Assembly: GCF_017115105.1 (NCBI RefSeq)
Contig: NZ_JABXKH010000144.1
Span: forward strand, 40,712 to 104,711
Direction: 5' to 3'
From: Nostoc sp. NMS2
GTDB taxonomy: Bacteria > Cyanobacteriota > Cyanobacteriia > Cyanobacteriales > Nostocaceae
Length of the DNA: 64,000 bases
Part shown: positions 35,400-45,301 of the stretch, piece after piece
How the letters are laid out: each line of letters begins with the position of its first letter
Position numbering within the stretch: the stretch's first letter is position 1
Translations under genes and position numbers: made by a program
The notes under the pieces: model-generated
Database searches by the model: none
The model's input: only the letters and a program-made list of their open reading frames with translations
What the model was told of the DNA's origin: nothing

Positions 35400-36541
35400 T
35401 ACCTAGTAGGGAGAAATATTCTCTATTTCCGATAGCTATTAACTATCGGACTAACATATCTTAAGGGAGAGCTAAATAGAGTTTCTAGGGACTTCCAAAT
35501 AAAAAAATATCCCATCGCTTTAAGGGCAGGGGGCAGGGAGCAGGGGGAGGGAAAATCGCAGTGAAGTACAGAAATTGGATAATTTATTTTTTGGAGTTCC
35601 CCTAATAGTTTTTTCAACTCAGCAAGTTTCTTCAAGACATCCTGGCATTTGTGAATGTCATACCATATATTGAGGCTGATTATCTGACCAAACGGCAACT
35701 GGGAGTTTTGTGGCTATTAGCACAGATTAATAAATCTGTTGAAAGCGAGTTTCAGTGAATTTAACGCCCAAATGCTTGTCTGGCAAAGCTTATTCAATTC
35801 AGATCGCGCATCTGTAATCAATTAGATATTTTACTGATAATTGTGGTGACTTGTAACTTCTAACAGACACACCTTTAGGTTTGACGCTGACATGATTACA
35901 TCCCAAGGTGGCTCCCAAGTGCTGTAAAAAATTAAAGCATACATTAGAGGATGTTTGAAAAGTATTATGCGAAACATCAAAGTCATCAAAGACCTAACCC
36001 CCTGACCCCCTTCCCGATGCCTACGGTGTGTACACCGTAGCTTTTTAAGGGGGGTTGGGGGGATCAAAAGCTTATGGGGCAACTCTCAAAGACTTGTGTG
36101 TACACCGTAGCCGTTTCGGGGAGAGCAATGGAAGCGGGGTTTATAGTATACTCAACGACTTTCCAAACATTCTCTTAGATTAAGGTAAATATACTTGATT
36201 AGTTTCCTTAAACTTAAAGTATTTGCGGATAAAAGCCGCAGAGAAATTGGTAATTGGGTATTGGACAATATTTATTGTCTATTGCCAAAAACAAAACAGC
36301 CAACTGGAAACAGACTTTGCTGTATTCATCCAGTTGACCATACTCAGCCCTGTAGCGGGGCGTTTAGTTTATGCCGAGTGAGAAAAGACACTTGATACTG
36401 ATGTCCTTTGTCTATGCCCTCAAAGGTAGTTGCTTCACGTAGGTAAAACAAGTGGGGTGGCAGTCTTTTAACTCAGCACTATTCATTATGGGATATGAGC
36501 TACACCTTGCCACTAGCTTGATGTAGCCTTCCTGAAGGCAA
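35400..36541. other. Gene-poor region with repeats
   Basis: No convincing gene. A 91-codon frame at 35423-35698 (-) is built partly from the GGGGCAGGGAGCAGGGGG repeat and looks like chance or a remnant. Positions 35995-36065 form an inverted repeat (CCCCCTGACCCCCTTCCC with GGGGGGTTGGGGGG) around a GTGTACACCGTAGC palindrome that recurs at 36098-36112. Confidence 0.5.
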
Positions 36542-37525
36542 TTACTTGAAATACTTAAAGTTGCGAGGCCCTGTGTAACCAGAAACTTTTGCTAGTTCCT
36601 CTAAGTTTTGGACTCCGCTATAACTTTGACCATTGACGATCCAAGTGGGGAAGCCTTCAATTTTTGCGGCTTTACACAGTTCAGTTTGAGCCTTGAATCC
36701 TTTGGGATCGCACTCGATTTTAACATCTTTGTTGATTATTTCCTCGGCTTCTTTGCCAAAAAGCTGCTTTTGTTCATGGCAGTGAGGACACCAGAAAGCA
36801 CTATATTCCTTCGCGCCTACCTTTGCTAGATGGCTTGCTAAAGCTATTTCTGCCTCACCAGAAGTGGTGGTAACTTCCCAACCGAAGGCTGGGTTAGGCT
36901 CTCCTTTGGAATTAAAGGTAATTTTTGTGGGTTGTCCTGGAGTTCCAGATGTAACATCTGATTTATTCACGCCAGCATAAACGCCTAAAGTACCAATCAG
37001 CGTTACCATGCCCACAATCAGGGCGGTAAAGAAGATTTGTCCAATATCCTCCCAAGTGCGACCCATAATTGTTAGTACCAAAAGACTCACAGAGAATAAA
37101 GCCGAACCGATACAGTAAGGACAAACAGCTTTAATTTGAGATGCCAACACGTACATTAAGTAGCCGCTAAAGACAGACATAGCGATCGCACCCACCAGCA
37201 GCAGCCACCACGTCAAATTTTCCAATTGTTTGCGGCTATTGTTTTCCCCTGAGTTGAATACCAAGGGAGCTAAAGCCAATATCACCATACTGATGTATGC
37301 CAAAAGCCCAAACAAAGCTAACGGCTGACCAAAAATTGTTGCCCAAGGACTGGAAAGCACATCATTACAACCCTTAGCACCAGCCTCTGCCAGACAAGCT
37401 GCACTGCCTCCTGTTAACTTTTCTATGGTGAGATAACCTGTGATCAAAGCACCACATCCAGCGATCGCGGCAATCAATGGCCGTGACCATTTATGAATCC
37501 AAGGAGTAGAACGACGGCGAATCAT
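36542..37525 (-). CDS. VKOR-thioredoxin fusion, disulfide-bond forming enzyme
   Basis: The 327-residue protein joins a vitamin K epoxide reductase homologue (four or five membrane segments; loop Cys in SAACLAEAGAKGC, active CXXC in AVCPYCIGS) to a C-terminal thioredoxin-like domain with FWCPHCHEQ. This fusion is the cyanobacterial equivalent of DsbB-DsbA, oxidising thiols of periplasmic/lumenal proteins with quinone as acceptor. All six key Cys are present. The first 20 residues are basic. Confidence 0.92.
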   Translation of the reverse strand: MIRRRSTPWIHKWSRPLIAAIAGCGALITGYLTIEKLTGGSAACLAEAGAKGCNDVLSSPWATIFGQPLALFGLLAYISMVILALAPLVFNSGENNSRKQLENLTWWLLLVGAIAMSVFSGYLMYVLASQIKAVCPYCIGSALFSVSLLVLTIMGRTWEDIGQIFFTALIVGMVTLIGTLGVYAGVNKSDVTSGTPGQPTKITFNSKGEPNPAFGWEVTTTSGEAEIALASHLAKVGAKEYSAFWCPHCHEQKQLFGKEAEEIINKDVKIECDPKGFKAQTELCKAAKIEGFPTWIVNGQSYSGVQNLEELAKVSGYTGPRNFKYFK

Positions 37526-37529
37526 AAAT

Positions 37530-37755
37530 AATTAGGGAATGGGGAATGGGGAATGGGGAATGGGAATTGGGAATTGGGCACTTGTACTGAGCGACTTGTG
37601 CCGAGCGAAGCCGAGGTAAGTCGAAGTATTGGGCATTGAGCATTGGGTTATTGGGAATTGATCAATAATTAATAGTTCTTGTTCCCCTGCTTCCCATACT
37701 CTCTCTGCTCCCTGCTCCCTTGCTTTTTCCCCATGCCCCATTCCCAATTCCCAAT
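37530..37755. repeat. Repeat block between btpA and the VKOR gene
   Basis: Tandem GGGGAATG units (37530-37560), a CACTTGTACTGAGCGACTTG palindromic repeat (37578-37630) and a C-rich arm with CATGCCCCATTCCCAATTCC (37731-37754). The outer GGGAATTGGG and CCCAATTCCC parts are complementary. Confidence 0.65.
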
Positions 37756-38604
37756 TTAAGAATGTAACTTTACTTGTTCTGCTGATTTGCTTTCACCTTT
37801 GGAATTCCAACTGCGACGCGCGGCTTCGACAAATTGACTGACGCGAATTGGGTCGATTGGTTGCTCAATCCGTCCATGACGTTTCAGAGAACTGGAAACT
37901 ATTACACCATCTGCGGCCTGCATCAATGTATCAATATTTTCCCAATTTGCCCCACTACCAATGAACACTGGCGTGCCAGATGCTGCATCACAAGCTAGTT
38001 CCAAATCTTCTAAGTTAGGTGGACTACCAGTAGCCCAGCCTGACAAAATCACCCCGTCTGCTAAACCCCTTTCAATGGTGTCTTTCACGGCGACTGTGAG
38101 ATTTGGAGAACTCAAAGGACGGGCGTGCTTCACCAAAACATCGGCCAGAATTTTAACATCGCAGCCTAACTCCCGTCGATAGCGGAGTAGGTGATGGGCT
38201 TCTCCTTCAATTAATCCCTGATCGGTTGCCATTACTCCCGTGAGAACGTTGACGCGGATGAATTGCGCCTGCACACAACTAGCGATCGCCATTGCACTTT
38301 TGCCGTCGTTTCGCAAAACATTTAAGCCTATAGGCAAAGTCACCAAGTTTTGTATCCGTTGCACCACAATGGTCATGGCACTCACGACCACAGGATCGAC
38401 TTGGTTTTTGGTAAACGGCGCGTCGAAAAAATTCTCCACAATCAGACCGTCAACCCCTCCGCTTGCAAGGGCTGCGGCTTCTTGTTCCGCTCGGTCAATT
38501 ACCGCTTTTAGACTACCTCCCCAACGGGGTGAGGTAGGCAGTGGTAGCAGGTGAACCACGCCAATAATCGGTGAGCGAGTTTTAAATAATTGATATAAGT
38601 CCAC
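37756..38604 (-). CDS. btpA: BtpA family photosystem I biogenesis protein
   Basis: The 282-residue protein matches BtpA/SgcQ: IIGVVHLLPLPTSPRWGG at the N-terminus, DGLIVENFFDAPF, FIRVNVLTGVMATDQG and FIGSGANWENI at the end of a TIM-barrel-like fold. In Synechocystis BtpA is needed to accumulate photosystem I reaction-centre proteins; the molecular activity is not settled. Complete gene. Confidence 0.93.
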   Translation of the reverse strand: MDLYQLFKTRSPIIGVVHLLPLPTSPRWGGSLKAVIDRAEQEAAALASGGVDGLIVENFFDAPFTKNQVDPVVVSAMTIVVQRIQNLVTLPIGLNVLRNDGKSAMAIASCVQAQFIRVNVLTGVMATDQGLIEGEAHHLLRYRRELGCDVKILADVLVKHARPLSSPNLTVAVKDTIERGLADGVILSGWATGSPPNLEDLELACDAASGTPVFIGSGANWENIDTLMQAADGVIVSSSLKRHGRIEQPIDPIRVSQFVEAARRSWNSKGESKSAEQVKLHS

Positions 38605-39277
38605 GTCTTTAATCCGCCTCGCGGAGTCCAGAGTCTAGAATTTTTTGACTATTGATTATATGACCCTTGACTCTTGACTTTTCATTAACTAGTCAAATGT
38701 GTTTTATGATAGTCGGTTTATTGCCTCCTTCCTCAGATGGAAATTGGCGTGAAACCTCCCATAAGATATGTTAAGATAAAACCTGGCTAGAAGAGGAGTT
38801 TGCCACTCACTAGACGCAAGGCAGCTTTCCGTGGTTTAGGCATCTTGTCCGCGCCCAGTCGCAGGACTTGCCAATCGCCAGGGTAGCATTACTGCTTTAT
38901 AGGCGTAGTCGCTTTCGTCGATTTCCCTGAGGGTAGCGACTTCTCACAACAAGCCCTTTGGGCGGCTTCCCGATGGGTAGGTTAACAACGCACACGCCAA
39001 GGTAATGTAAAATACCAATAGGCGAATTGTTAAAAAAGATTACAAGTGTCAAATGTACCCAAAGACACTTCAATTTACCCTGGGGAACAGATTGATAGGA
39101 ATATCATAACATGACCTCTATTTTTATTTATTAATAGGGTTATGGGTTCACGGACAGTTACAAACAGTGGGAATTTGCCACTGTAGTGTTTTCATGAGGA
39201 TGCTGATAGCAAAAAAGCGAAGTTAGCGCCGGAATGTTTGACAACAAGAAGAAAAAAAATGAAGATATTTTCAAAAT
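38605..39277. other. Intergenic region upstream of rimO
   Basis: Contains GTCGCTTTCGTCGATTTCCC with a following AGGGTAGCGAC (38910-38945), which can fold into a hairpin, and a GCCCTTTGGGCGGC repeat (38952-38965). No ORF or known RNA recognised. A structured RNA cannot be excluded. Confidence 0.45.
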
Positions 39278-40597
39278 ATGGGTGACAAGCCAACAATTGC
39301 CATTTCTCACCTGGGCTGCGAGAAAAATCGAATTGATACAGAACACATGCTGGGAATGCTCGTAGAAGCAGGCTACGGTGTAGATACAAATGAAGAGTTA
39401 GCAGATTACGTTATTGTTAATACTTGTAGTTTTATTGAAGCAGCCCGGCAAGAATCTGTCAGAACTTTGGTAGAACTGGCAGAGGCAAATAAAAAGATCG
39501 TAATCACTGGCTGTATGGCGCAACACTTTCAAGAACAACTTTTGGAAGAGTTGCCCGAAGCAGTAGCCGTTGTGGGCACAGGCGATTATCACAAAATTGT
39601 TAATGTAATTGAGCGTGTAGAACAAGGCGAACGGGTCAAACAGGTTAGTATCGAACCAACCTACATTGCCGACGAGACTACACCGCGCTATCGCACTACA
39701 ACCGAGGGTGTAGCTTACTTACGGGTTGCCGAAGGTTGTGATTATCGTTGTGCATTTTGTATAATTCCTCATCTTCGAGGGAACCAGCGATCGCGTACTA
39801 TTGAATCTATAGTCGCCGAAGCGGAGCAGTTAGTTAGTCAAGGGGTAAAGGAAATTATTCTAATTTCCCAAATCACTACTAATTACGGTTTGGATATTTA
39901 CGGTCAGCCAAAATTAGCCGAATTACTTCGCGCCTTGGGGAAAGTAGATATACCGTGGATCAGAATGCACTACGCTTATCCCACGGGACTGACCCCAGAT
40001 GTAATCGCGGCGATTCAAGAAACACCAAACGTCTTGCCTTATCTGGACTTGCCCTTGCAGCATTCTCATCCAGATATTCTCCGCGCCATGAACCGTCCTT
40101 GGCAAGGGCGGGTAAATGATGGGATTATAGATCGCATCAAAACGGCGCTACCAACAGCCGTACTGCGGACAACATTTATTGTTGGTTTCCCAGGAGAAAC
40201 AAACCAGCATTTTGAGCATCTACTAGAGTTCGTTCAGCGGCATGAATTCGATCATGTTGGCGTCTTCACCTTTTCCTCTGAGGAAGGAACCCCAGCTTAT
40301 AAGCTACCAAATCAGTTGCCCCAAGAGGTGATGGACGAGCGCCGATACCAACTGATGGAACTCCAGCAACCGATTTCTCAAAAGAAAAATCAACAGGAAG
40401 TAGGCAAAATTGTCGATGTCCTGATTGAGCAAGAAAATCCTGAAAGTGGTGAACTAATAGGTCGTTCAGGTAGATTTTCCCCAGAGGTTGATGGTCTGGT
40501 GTATGTCAAAGGCCAGGCAAAGTTAGGAACCATCGTGCCAGTAGCGATTCACCACGCTGATACATACGACCTCTATGGTCAAGTAGTCAATAACTAA
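39278..40597 (+). CDS. rimO: Ribosomal protein S12 methylthiotransferase RimO
   Basis: RimO adds a methylthio group to an Asp of ribosomal protein S12. The 439-residue protein has the three domains: UPF0004 (ISHLGCEKNRIDTE, NTCSFIEAA, GCMAQ), radical SAM with cluster motif CDYRCAFC, and a C-terminal TRAM domain (GRSGRFSPEVDGLVYV). The start ATG is preceded by an A-rich stretch without a strong ribosome binding site. Confidence 0.95.
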   Translation: MGDKPTIAISHLGCEKNRIDTEHMLGMLVEAGYGVDTNEELADYVIVNTCSFIEAARQESVRTLVELAEANKKIVITGCMAQHFQEQLLEELPEAVAVVGTGDYHKIVNVIERVEQGERVKQVSIEPTYIADETTPRYRTTTEGVAYLRVAEGCDYRCAFCIIPHLRGNQRSRTIESIVAEAEQLVSQGVKEIILISQITTNYGLDIYGQPKLAELLRALGKVDIPWIRMHYAYPTGLTPDVIAAIQETPNVLPYLDLPLQHSHPDILRAMNRPWQGRVNDGIIDRIKTALPTAVLRTTFIVGFPGETNQHFEHLLEFVQRHEFDHVGVFTFSSEEGTPAYKLPNQLPQEVMDERRYQLMELQQPISQKKNQQEVGKIVDVLIEQENPESGELIGRSGRFSPEVDGLVYVKGQAKLGTIVPVAIHHADTYDLYGQVVNN

Positions 40598-40739
40598 GTT
40601 GTCATTTGTCCTTTGTCCAAAGTTCATTTGTTAAATGACCCTTACAGATTCATCCTTATACTCAGGTCAATGCTGCATTAATGGCAGTTTTCATGAGGGT
40701 TTACCTGAAACGCTAGCGGACTTGTTGGCATAGCCTCTC

Positions 40740-40835
40740 CAAGAGTTGAGGTCTTGCTACCGCCCTTAGCTCACTAATGACTAATGACTAATGACTAATG
40801 ACTAATAACTAAATGACTAAATGACTAATCCAAAA
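40740..40835. repeat. ACTAATG heptamer array upstream of the RNA helicase
   Basis: Tandem ACTAATG units (40773-40803), then ACTAAATG units up to 40830, 30 bp before the helicase start. Confidence 0.85.
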
Positions 40836-40863
40836 ATCCTTACATAAAATTTAGGACGAATTA

Positions 40864-42396
40864 ATGACTCTTTCATTCCAAGAATTAGGCATTTCTCAAG
40901 AACGTGTTGCACAACTAGAAAAAATCGGTTTTACCGAACCAACTAACATTCAAATCCAAGCAATTCCCCAATTGCTAGGTGGTCGTGATGTAGTCGGTCA
41001 ATCTCAAACTGGAACGGGTAAAACAGCAGCATTTTCACTGCCTATTTTAGAACGGCTAGATATTAATCAAAAAGCTGTACAAGCCATAGTTTTAACACCA
41101 ACTCGTGAATTAGCAATGCAAGTTCATGATGCGATCGCCCAATTCATCGGCGATGAAGGATTGCGGGTGTTAGCAATCTATGGTGGTCAATCAATTGACC
41201 GCCAAATGTTACAACTCAGACGTGGCGTTCACATGGTCGTGGGTACTCCTGGACGGGTGATCGATTTGCTCGATCGCGGCTGTTTAAAGCTCGATCAAGT
41301 GAAGTGGTTTGTGTTGGATGAAGCTGATGAAATGTTGAGCATGGGCTTTATTGATGATGTGGTGAAAATCCTCTCACAAGCGCCCGTAGATCGCCAAACA
41401 GCTTTATTCTCGGCAACAATGCCACCATCGATTCGGATGTTGGTGAACAAGTTTTTGCGATCGCCTGCAACTGTCACCGTTGAGCAACCAAAAGCCGCTC
41501 CCAACAAGATTAATCAGGTAGCTTACCTAATCCCCCGTCACTGGACAAAAGCCAAAGCTTTACAGCCGATTCTGGAAATGGAAGATCCAGAAACAGCTTT
41601 AATCTTTGTTCGCACCAGACGCACCGCCGCAGAACTCACCAGTCAGTTACAAGGCGCTGGTCACAGTGTAGATGAATACCACGGTGACTTGTCGCAACAA
41701 GCGCGGGAACGGTTATTAGTCAGATTCCGTAACCGTCAAGTCCGTTGGGTGGTAGCAACTGATATTGCAGCACGAGGGTTAGATGTCGATCAACTCTCCC
41801 ATGTGATCAACTACGACTTACCCGATAGCGTAGAAACCTACGTCCATCGTATTGGTCGTACTGGTCGTGCTGGTAAAGAAGGAACAGCAATTTCGTTAGT
41901 ACAACCATTTGAGCGGCGCAAACAGCAAACATTTGAACGTCATAACCGCCAAAGTTGGCAATTGCTGACCATTCCAACACGCGCCCAAATTGAAGCGCGG
42001 CACATCCTGAAATTGCAAGAACAGGTACGCGAAGCTTTGACAGGTGAGCGTTTGGCATCATTCTTGCCGATAGTTAGCGAACTAATTGAAGAATACGATG
42101 CTCAAGCGATCGCCGCCGCAGCACTGCAAATTGCTTACGATCAAACTCGTCCCGCTTGGTTGAGTTCAGACGTGGAAATTCCTCAAGAGGAATCCTCCGC
42201 TCCCAAACCAAGACTTGGCAAGCGTCGGGAATCATCTTCCAGCGATCGCCCCCGTTCTGCATGGAAATCAGATAGCAGCAATGGAGAAGAAAGACATTCT
42301 TCTCCCAAACCAAAACTGCGGACAAGTGGGCAGGAGTCTTCTGCATCCCCTAGTAAAAAGATAGGTTCACCTACAGCTAGAGAGTCAGCTTCTTAG
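40864..42396 (+). CDS. DEAD-box ATP-dependent RNA helicase (CrhR/DeaD type)
   Basis: The 510-residue protein contains the full DEAD-box set: Q motif near FTEPTNIQIQAIP, Walker A SQTGTGKTAAF, PTRELAMQ, DEAD in VLDEADEML, SAT, and HRIGRTGR. The C-terminal 130 residues are low-complexity, Ser/Pro/Lys rich (residues about 435-510), as in cyanobacterial helicases of the CrhR/CrhB group that respond to cold or redox stress. No cold-shock element was identified upstream. Confidence 0.93.
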   Translation: MTLSFQELGISQERVAQLEKIGFTEPTNIQIQAIPQLLGGRDVVGQSQTGTGKTAAFSLPILERLDINQKAVQAIVLTPTRELAMQVHDAIAQFIGDEGLRVLAIYGGQSIDRQMLQLRRGVHMVVGTPGRVIDLLDRGCLKLDQVKWFVLDEADEMLSMGFIDDVVKILSQAPVDRQTALFSATMPPSIRMLVNKFLRSPATVTVEQPKAAPNKINQVAYLIPRHWTKAKALQPILEMEDPETALIFVRTRRTAAELTSQLQGAGHSVDEYHGDLSQQARERLLVRFRNRQVRWVVATDIAARGLDVDQLSHVINYDLPDSVETYVHRIGRTGRAGKEGTAISLVQPFERRKQQTFERHNRQSWQLLTIPTRAQIEARHILKLQEQVREALTGERLASFLPIVSELIEEYDAQAIAAAALQIAYDQTRPAWLSSDVEIPQEESSAPKPRLGKRRESSSSDRPRSAWKSDSSNGEERHSSPKPKLRTSGQESSASPSKKIGSPTARESAS

Positions 42397-42415
42397 TCAA
42401 CAGTTAGAAGTTAAT

Positions 42416-42474
42416 CAATTTTGGATTTTAGATTTTAGATTTTTTCTTCAATCCAAAATCCAAACCTAAAATTG
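42416..42474. repeat. TTTTGGATTTTAGA hairpin repeat
   Basis: An inverted repeat of GGATTTTAGATTTTAGATTT with ATCCAAAATCC downstream of the helicase gene, possibly terminating transcription. Confidence 0.6.
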
Positions 42475-42592
42475 GAGAGTTGAGAGTTAAGAGTCAAGAT
42501 TTTGACTTTGGCTCTTGACTTTTTGGCTTTTTGGGTAACTTTTTCTACGAGTTTGTAGGAAGATAAATTAAAGATGGATTCTTAGTGGTGTT

Positions 42593-43171
42593 ATGTTCAC
42601 TATTCCAGACTTAGAGCAACTACAAGCAGAGCATCCAGAATGGCAGATGGAGCTAGTAGACGGAAATATACTTCTTATGGGGCCATCAGATTATGAGTCA
42701 GAGGAAATAGGTGCTGAGTTAGTTAGATTACTCGGTAACTGGGTGCGCCCACAAAGACTAGGACGGGTGACTGGTTCTAGCGCTGGTTTTATTTTGCCTA
42801 CCTTAGAAACTGATAACGGAAAAGAAGCTGATAACGAAAAACGAAATCTCCGCGCTCCCGACGTATCTTTTGTTCGTGCTAATAGACTTAAAACAAGCAA
42901 ACGCGACTTTGTGGAACTTGTACCTGACTTGATGGTAGAGATAAAATCTAAGTCAGACCGGATCAAACCACTTGTAGAAAAGATTCAGCTATTCTTACAA
43001 CTTGGATCTACAGTTGGTATCCTGATTGATCCTGACAAATTGACACTCACAGTTTATCGACTCAACCAAGAACCAATAGTTTTGCACGACAACGACAAAC
43101 TGACACTACCAGACTTACTACCAGGTTGGGAGCTAGTAGTGTCAGAAATTTGGCCTCCTGTGTTTGAGTAG
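42593..43171 (+). CDS. Uma2 family endonuclease-like protein
   Basis: This complete 192-residue Uma2 (DUF820) protein shows the PD-(D/E)XK-like core: RAPDVSFV (Asp), then LVPDLMVEIKSKSDR (Glu-x-Lys) and ILIDPDKLTLTVYR. The N-terminal YELVDGNILLMGPSD-like segment (ELVDGNILLMGPSD) is also typical. Biological role is unknown. Confidence 0.9.
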   Translation: MFTIPDLEQLQAEHPEWQMELVDGNILLMGPSDYESEEIGAELVRLLGNWVRPQRLGRVTGSSAGFILPTLETDNGKEADNEKRNLRAPDVSFVRANRLKTSKRDFVELVPDLMVEIKSKSDRIKPLVEKIQLFLQLGSTVGILIDPDKLTLTVYRLNQEPIVLHDNDKLTLPDLLPGWELVVSEIWPPVFE

Positions 43172-43196
43172 AGACGTTGCACTGCAACGTCTCTAC
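43168..43196. terminator. Palindromic bidirectional terminator candidate
   Basis: GTAGAGACGTTGCA and TGCAACGTCTCTAC form perfect 14-base arms around one base, between the convergent Uma2 and aldo/keto reductase genes and overlapping both ends. This GAGACGTTGCA sequence is also a common interspersed repeat in cyanobacteria. Confidence 0.6.
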
Positions 43197-44140
43197 AGCC
43201 AAGGACGACTAACTAGTTCTAACTCTCCAACTTCATCGTCGTTCAATCTCCAGCCTAAAGCGCCAGCATTTTGCCGCACCTGTTCGGCTGTTTTCACCCC
43301 AGCAATGGGAATAACGTTCCCCTGAGCAATTAACCAGTTGAGAGCAACTTGGGCTGGGGTGCGCTCGTATTTTTCTCCGAAGTTGCGTAGCAAAGATATA
43401 ACTGGGGCAATTTTTTGCAGACCTTCTTTCTTAAATCGCGGGTCTATTTTCCTCGCACCAGTTGGGGTTTCAGCACTATCAATACTGTACTTCCCTGTAA
43501 GTAATCCCTGTGCTAAAGGACTATACGCCAAGATAGTCACACCCAACTCACGGGCAGTTGTAATAATACCCTTGCTTTCAATTTGGCGACTGAGTAAAGA
43601 ATAACGGACTTGGTTTACAGCCAAAGGTACTCCACGGGCTGCCAATATTTGATGCGCGTCTCGCATTTGCTCTGCTGAGTAATTACTCACACCGACTGCG
43701 GCAATTCTGCCCCGCTTCACTTCATCCGCTAGGGCATTCATCAAAGTTTCTTGGCTTAAGAAGAAGGCAAAAGGCCAATGCACTTGGTAAAGGGCAATTC
43801 GCTCTAATTGTAAGCGTTTTAGGCTGGCTGTTAAAGCATCAGAGACGGATTGGGCTGTAAATCGCCACGGTAGGGGTCCAAATTTTGTGGCGATTTGTAC
43901 AGGTTGTTGTGTCTGTTGCAGAAATTGCCCTAAAAATTTCTCTGATAGTCCCATTCCATAGACTTCGGCAGTATCAAAGAAGGTAATACCAGCTTCTAAG
44001 GCTGCGGTAAAGGCTTCTTGTAACTGTTCTGGGCCGTAGTGATCGCCATAATTCCAAAATAGTTTATCACCCCAAGCCCAAGTGCCTATGCACAAGGGTG
44101 TAACAACTGGGCCATTTTGCCCCAATGTGATGTTTTCCAC
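43193..44140 (-). CDS. Aldo/keto reductase
   Basis: The 315-residue TIM-barrel oxidoreductase has the catalytic tetrad in context: D and Y in FFDTAEVYGMG, K in IATKFGPLPW and H in ALYQVHWPF. The C-terminal NWLIAQGNVIPIAGVKTAEQ is the NADPH-binding part. Substrate unknown. Confidence 0.93.
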   Translation of the reverse strand: MENITLGQNGPVVTPLCIGTWAWGDKLFWNYGDHYGPEQLQEAFTAALEAGITFFDTAEVYGMGLSEKFLGQFLQQTQQPVQIATKFGPLPWRFTAQSVSDALTASLKRLQLERIALYQVHWPFAFFLSQETLMNALADEVKRGRIAAVGVSNYSAEQMRDAHQILAARGVPLAVNQVRYSLLSRQIESKGIITTARELGVTILAYSPLAQGLLTGKYSIDSAETPTGARKIDPRFKKEGLQKIAPVISLLRNFGEKYERTPAQVALNWLIAQGNVIPIAGVKTAEQVRQNAGALGWRLNDDEVGELELVSRPWL

Positions 44141-44312
44141 GGTTGCAAAATTTAGTTTATTTACATTTCTTTACTTTTATAGTGTATCGTTACAGACAAG
44201 ATTGGGTGTGGGGAAGTTGATGTAATATTTTCATGGCGCGATGCCGAATAGCCCATCGTAGACATCGCAGTTTGCATAAAGATTGAGATCCTGAATCAAA
44301 CGCGCATAAACA

Positions 44313-44346
44313 AGATCCCTGACAACTTTTACGAAGTCGGGGATCT
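44313..44346. repeat. Palindromic repeat AGATCCCTGAC / GTCGGGGATCT
   Basis: Eleven-base arms around 12 bases. The GATCCCCGACTT sequence is a frequent interspersed palindrome in cyanobacteria; a half copy (TCGGGGATCT) is at 47430. Confidence 0.6.
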
Positions 44347-44396
44347 GCGGGCTGCAATTCTCACAAATCAAATAGGATTGCTATAGTTGAGTGTAT

Positions 44397-44621
44397 TTAA
44401 GAATTAGATGATTTATCCTGCTTGGCTTTTTTGATTAATTCCATGTAGACATTAATCTCACTTATTTCTACGTCATGCTCAACTCTGGTTACTTTCCATT
44501 TCTCCTTTTTTAAGTAAACTTCCTCTCCTACTCTGGGAGTAAATTGGAGATCATAGAACTTTTTTAGAAAATCTTTTTGATTTTCTTCCCATAATATTAC
44601 TTTTGCTGGTTCTTTAGTCAT
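44397..44621 (-). CDS. Small hypothetical protein
   Basis: The 74-residue soluble protein has an alternating charged/hydrophobic pattern (QFTPRVGEEVYLKKEKWKVT) that suggests a small beta-barrel, followed by EINVYMELIKKAKQ. It reads from a clear ATG. I do not recognise a family; similar short proteins occur in Nostoc-type genomes. Confidence 0.6.
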   Translation of the reverse strand: MTKEPAKVILWEENQKDFLKKFYDLQFTPRVGEEVYLKKEKWKVTRVEHDVEISEINVYMELIKKAKQDKSSNS

Positions 44622-44850
44622 TGCTTATGCCTTTTTGATTACTAGATGAAGCTAAGTAGTTTGATGACATACATACGGCAAGTTTATCTTACTAATTCAA
44701 TGGAATAGCGTAGTTAAAACCACATTTTAATATTGATATTTTTATGTGGCTTGATTACGTCAAATAAAGTTACAGCATAATACCATAACTCTAATAAGTA
44801 TTACTCTTAGGTCTAATTTAAAATCTTTTTTAATGCAGTTTTTACTTGTA

Positions 44851-45066
44851 TCATCCTTGTATCAAATAGTCTTCATTAACTGAAGCGTCTGTAGGAGCAT
44901 TTTCGACGATTCCTGCCAGCGATAATAGCCTTGAACCATTTTTGGGGCGTAACTTTTCTGCTAGTGCTGCCTGTATAACACTTGATGGGTTTTGCTCTGG
45001 GTGATCTTTTAAGTATTGGTTAAGTTGTGTCCACAACTCATCAGGAATATATAGTGTGCGTTTCAT
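44851..45066 (-). CDS. Orphan VapB-like ribbon-helix-helix antitoxin
   Basis: The 71-residue protein begins with an RHH domain (MKRTLYIPDELWTQLNQYLK) and ends with LLSLAGIVENAPTDASVNED, the pattern of antitoxins that pair with PIN-domain VapC toxins. Its stop overlaps a new ATG (ATGA, 44851-44854) as in coupled TA operons, but that second frame (MIQVKTALKKILN) stops after 13 codons. The toxin seems to have been lost. Confidence 0.72.
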   Translation of the reverse strand: MKRTLYIPDELWTQLNQYLKDHPEQNPSSVIQAALAEKLRPKNGSRLLSLAGIVENAPTDASVNEDYLIQG

Positions 45067-45112
45067 TTTGTCAGCCTCTGGAGGTACAACACTAGTTGTA
45101 CTCTCATTGTAG

Positions 45113-45219
45113 TTGCTGGAGTGCGATCGCCTCCGGCGGGGCGCGTAGCCAATCGCTATTTTTTAACTAGCTCCTGCTCAATGTTGTGATGAGTCTTGGT
45201 TCAAGTTTTTTAACTTTTA
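45113..45219. repeat. Direct repeat, left copy flanking the toxin-antitoxin pair
   Basis: TTGCTGGAGTGCGATCGCCT, GTAGCCAATCGCTATTTTTT and TGCTCAATGTTGTGAT occur in the same order and orientation here and at 46005-46110, with roughly 90 percent identity by eye. Confidence 0.85.
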
Positions 45220-45301
45220 ATCTATCAAAACCTATCAGGATATTGAACTTGCTAATCATAGCACCAAGTGCTATATAATAAGCGAAGGTAATGACCAGAG
45301 C

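Noticed and set aside
35423..35698. 91-codon - strand frame
   Set aside because: Contains the G-rich repeat and ends in unconserved sequence; no family recognised, so treated as chance or remnant.
36195..36395. 66-codon + strand frame
   Set aside because: No recognisable product or ribosome binding site, and it lies in a repeat-rich region.
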